Shown here one piece after another: positions 21,051-22,745 of a DNA stretch of 22,745 nt. Position numbers and translations under genes: made by a program. Each line of letters begins with the position of its first letter. Position 1 is the stretch's first letter. Under the pieces are notes generated by a model. The model ran no database searches and was not told the DNA's origin. It saw only the letters and a program-made list of their open reading frames with translations. The DNA comes from an uncultured Oscillibacter sp. (lineage in GTDB: Bacteria; Bacillota; Clostridia; Oscillospirales; Oscillospiraceae): assembly GCA_946183175.1 (NCBI GenBank), contig CAMHBH010000015.1:1-22745 (forward strand). The letters run 5' to 3'.

Positions 21051-21072
21051 TCATGCCCTCCCGGGGGCATGA
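21051..21072 (+). repeat. 5'-terminal hairpin of the opp transcript
   Basis: TCATGCCC (21051-21058) pairs with GGGCATGA (21065-21072) around a 6-nt loop, right at the predicted 5' end of the mRNA. Such a hairpin could protect the transcript from 5'-end degradation. Confidence 0.5.
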
Positions 21073-21106
21073 AAGTCTGATTGAAGGGGAAGAAGGCGGT
21101 TACAAG

Positions 21107-22036
21107 ATGAACGCAAAGACCCTGCTCTACATCGTAAAACGTATTGGGCTGGCTGTCCTGACGGTCTGGGTAGTCATCACCATTACGTTTTTCGTCATGC
21201 GGGCGGTACCCGGGGGGCCGTTCATGGGGGAGAAGGCGATTTCCCCCGCGGCACAGGCGGCCTTGGAGGCCAAGTACGGCCTCGACAGGCCGCTCTCCGA
21301 ACAGTATTTCACCTATCTGAAAGACATATTGACCCACTTTGATTTCGGGCCGTCCCTCAAACAGCGGGGCCGTACCGTGACGGAAATCATCGCCGACGGT
21401 ATGAAAACGTCGGTCAAACTGGGCGTCGTGGCGGCGTTCAGCGCGCTGGCGGTCGGCGTCGTACTCGGCGCGGTGGCCGCCCTCCGCCGGAACAGTCTAT
21501 TAGACCGCGCCGTCATGGTCATTACGACCGCGTTTGTCTCTATGCCGTCCTTTATTATGGGCTCGCTGTTACTCGTCCTTTTCGCCGTCCGGCTGAAAAT
21601 CCTCCCCGCCAACGGCACTACCGGGGCCGGGCTGATTCTGCCGATTATCACGCTGGCCCTCTATCCCATGGCCTACATCACCCGCCTGACGCGTTCCTCC
21701 ATGCTGGACGTGCTCGGACAGGACTACATCCGCACGGCGCGCGCGAAAGGCGTCTCGGGCATGAAAATCATCTTCGGACACGCCCTCAAAAACGCGCTGA
21801 TTCCCGTCATCACCTACTTCGGCCCCATGCTGGCCTACATTGTCACGGGTTCGCTCGTCGTGGAGCGTATTTTCTCCGTACCGGGAATCGGGCGCGCGTT
21901 CGTACAGAGTATCACCAACCGCGACTACCCCATGGTCATGGGTACGACTATCGTGCTGGCCTGCCTGATAGTGGTCATGAACCTCGTCAGCGACATTCTC
22001 TACAAAGTCGTTGACCCGCGCATCAATCTCGAATAG
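21107..22036 (+). CDS. oppB: Oligopeptide ABC transporter permease OppB
   Basis: Integral membrane permease of an Opp/Dpp-type importer; with OppC it forms the channel for peptides delivered by a binding protein. The 309-residue protein has the typical N-terminal helix (ILYIVKRI-like, then TVWVVITITFFVMRAVPGGPF), the YGLDRPLSEQY segment, about six hydrophobic helices and the cytoplasmic EAA loop DYIRTARAKGVSGMKIIFGHALKNALIPV that contacts the ATPases. An open frame extends upstream to 20927, but ATG 21107 matches family length, lies behind the promoter and has AAGGCGG 7-10 nt upstream. oppC follows after 13 nt. The binding protein and ATPases are presumably to the right of the window. Substrate could also be dipeptides or nickel complexes. 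Confidence 0.94.
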   Translation: MNAKTLLYIVKRIGLAVLTVWVVITITFFVMRAVPGGPFMGEKAISPAAQAALEAKYGLDRPLSEQYFTYLKDILTHFDFGPSLKQRGRTVTEIIADGMKTSVKLGVVAAFSALAVGVVLGAVAALRRNSLLDRAVMVITTAFVSMPSFIMGSLLLVLFAVRLKILPANGTTGAGLILPIITLALYPMAYITRLTRSSMLDVLGQDYIRTARAKGVSGMKIIFGHALKNALIPVITYFGPMLAYIVTGSLVVERIFSVPGIGRAFVQSITNRDYPMVMGTTIVLACLIVVMNLVSDILYKVVDPRINLE

Positions 22037-22049
22037 GGGGCGGCGTACT

Positions 22050-22745
22050 ATGGACAGCGTCAAGAAAATGAGTCTGCATATCGACGTGGACGCCTTCCTC
22101 CCCGCCACCGACGAGGAAAAGGCCTATATGGTTCAAATGCGCCCCTCGTCCACGTTCTTCAAGGACGGCGTCAAGCGCCTCGTCAAAAACAAAGTCGCCC
22201 TGACTAGTTTCGTGGTCATCGTGCTGATTACGCTTTCCTCGATTTTTATCCCCCTGTTCTGGCCCTACGCCTACGACAATATGCTCGGCGTCACGCCCGG
22301 ACGCCCCGTCGATTCCTCCTACAACAACCTCGCGCCGTTCGCCTACGGGCGTACCGAACAGAAACAAATCGAGAACGGCGAGACCGTTTTCCCGCACATC
22401 TTCGGCACGGATTCCTCCGGGCGTGATTACTTTATCCGCGTCGTGTACGGGACGCGCATTTCGCTTGCTGTCGGCTTCTTCGCGAGTATTATCGTACTCG
22501 TTATCGGCATGACAATCGGCTCCGTCGCCGGGTACTGCGGCGGCAAAGTCGACCTCATCATCATGCGTATCGTGGATATCATCTACTCCCTGCCCGATAT
22601 GCTCATGGTGATTCTGCTGGCGTCGGTGCTGAAAGTCGGCCTCACGCCCATTATCGACGGTACCGTTTTCGCGCGTATCGGGAGCAATATTATAAGCCTG
22701 TTCATCGTGTTCGGGGTGCTGTACTGGGTCTCCATGTCGCGCCTG
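22050..22745 (+). CDS. oppC: Oligopeptide ABC transporter permease OppC (partial, runs off window)
   Basis: Second permease of the transporter. The 232 residues in the window start MDSVKKMSLHIDVDAFLPAT, with a cytoplasmic N-terminal arm, a first helix near 50-70 (ALTSFVVIVLITLSSIFIPLF), then the diagnostic HIFGTDSSGRDYFIRVVYGTRISLAVG, further helices and GYCGGKVDLIIMRIVDIIYSLPDMLMVI, all typical of OppC/DppC. AGGGGG lies about 9 nt upstream of the ATG. The EAA loop has not been reached at the right edge, where the gene is cut, so roughly the last quarter is missing here. Confidence 0.93.
   Translation, partial: MDSVKKMSLHIDVDAFLPATDEEKAYMVQMRPSSTFFKDGVKRLVKNKVALTSFVVIVLITLSSIFIPLFWPYAYDNMLGVTPGRPVDSSYNNLAPFAYGRTEQKQIENGETVFPHIFGTDSSGRDYFIRVVYGTRISLAVGFFASIIVLVIGMTIGSVAGYCGGKVDLIIMRIVDIIYSLPDMLMVILLASVLKVGLTPIIDGTVFARIGSNIISLFIVFGVLYWVSMSRL

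Noticed and set aside
1..22745. tRNA genes, rRNA genes, CRISPR arrays and intact insertion sequences
   Set aside because: Looked for T-loop consensus, spaced direct repeats and transposase motifs; none found by eye.

Overview
This 22.7 kb window looks like chromosomal DNA of a flagellated, Gram-positive, GC-rich member of the Clostridia, with an Oscillospirales-like gene content as the best guess. The evidence is a CsrA-type flagellin leader, a BofA-family protein, a T-box-controlled trp operon, the UPF0237/UPF0210 gene pair, strong AAGGAG/GGAGG ribosome binding sites and consensus sigma-A promoters. The taxonomic placement is inferred; no rRNA or tRNA gene was found.

Layout. 1-1500 is a gene-poor strip with two strong terminators, a fragment of a tyrosine recombinase, a long hairpin and the flagellin promoter and leader. 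1511-3595 (+) holds flagellin followed by an acidic, Pro/Glu-rich ORF that has apparently lost its 5' end. 3790-10487 (-) is a compact run read in the order tadA, class A penicillin-binding protein, a secreted repeat-bearing protein, an ACT-domain protein (UPF0237) and UPF0210. 10694-12010 (+) carries a bofA-like gene and the rplM-rpsI ribosomal operon. 12230-17210 (-) is the tryptophan operon trpD-C-F-B-A with overlapping genes, a consensus promoter and a tRNA-Trp T-box leader; an FtsK/SpoIIIE fragment lies just past its end. 17298-19317 (-) carries a cytidylate-kinase-like gene, pfkA and a 55-residue YtxH-like protein. 19442-20743 (-) is a fusion of a PTS HPr domain with an LdhA-type D-lactate dehydrogenase. 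Divergent from it, 21107 to the window end (+) begins an Opp/Dpp-type peptide ABC transporter (oppB, partial oppC).

How the parts connect. The right half is dominated by central carbon metabolism and nutrient uptake: phosphofructokinase, an HPr-lactate dehydrogenase fusion and peptide permeases. The most unusual object is the HPr-LdhA fusion. It keeps the phosphorylatable His15 of HPr but has Asn at the position of the regulatory Ser46, which suggests that lactate fermentation could sense PTS phosphorylation without HPr kinase control. Its promoter region carries a perfect palindrome over the predicted start site, and a second perfect palindrome lies in the gap shared with the opp promoter. 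Other notable points are a textbook CsrA hairpin before flagellin, an SVTSGE-coding minisatellite inserted at three places in one secreted protein, a trp operon without local trpE/trpG, and small gene relics at operon borders.
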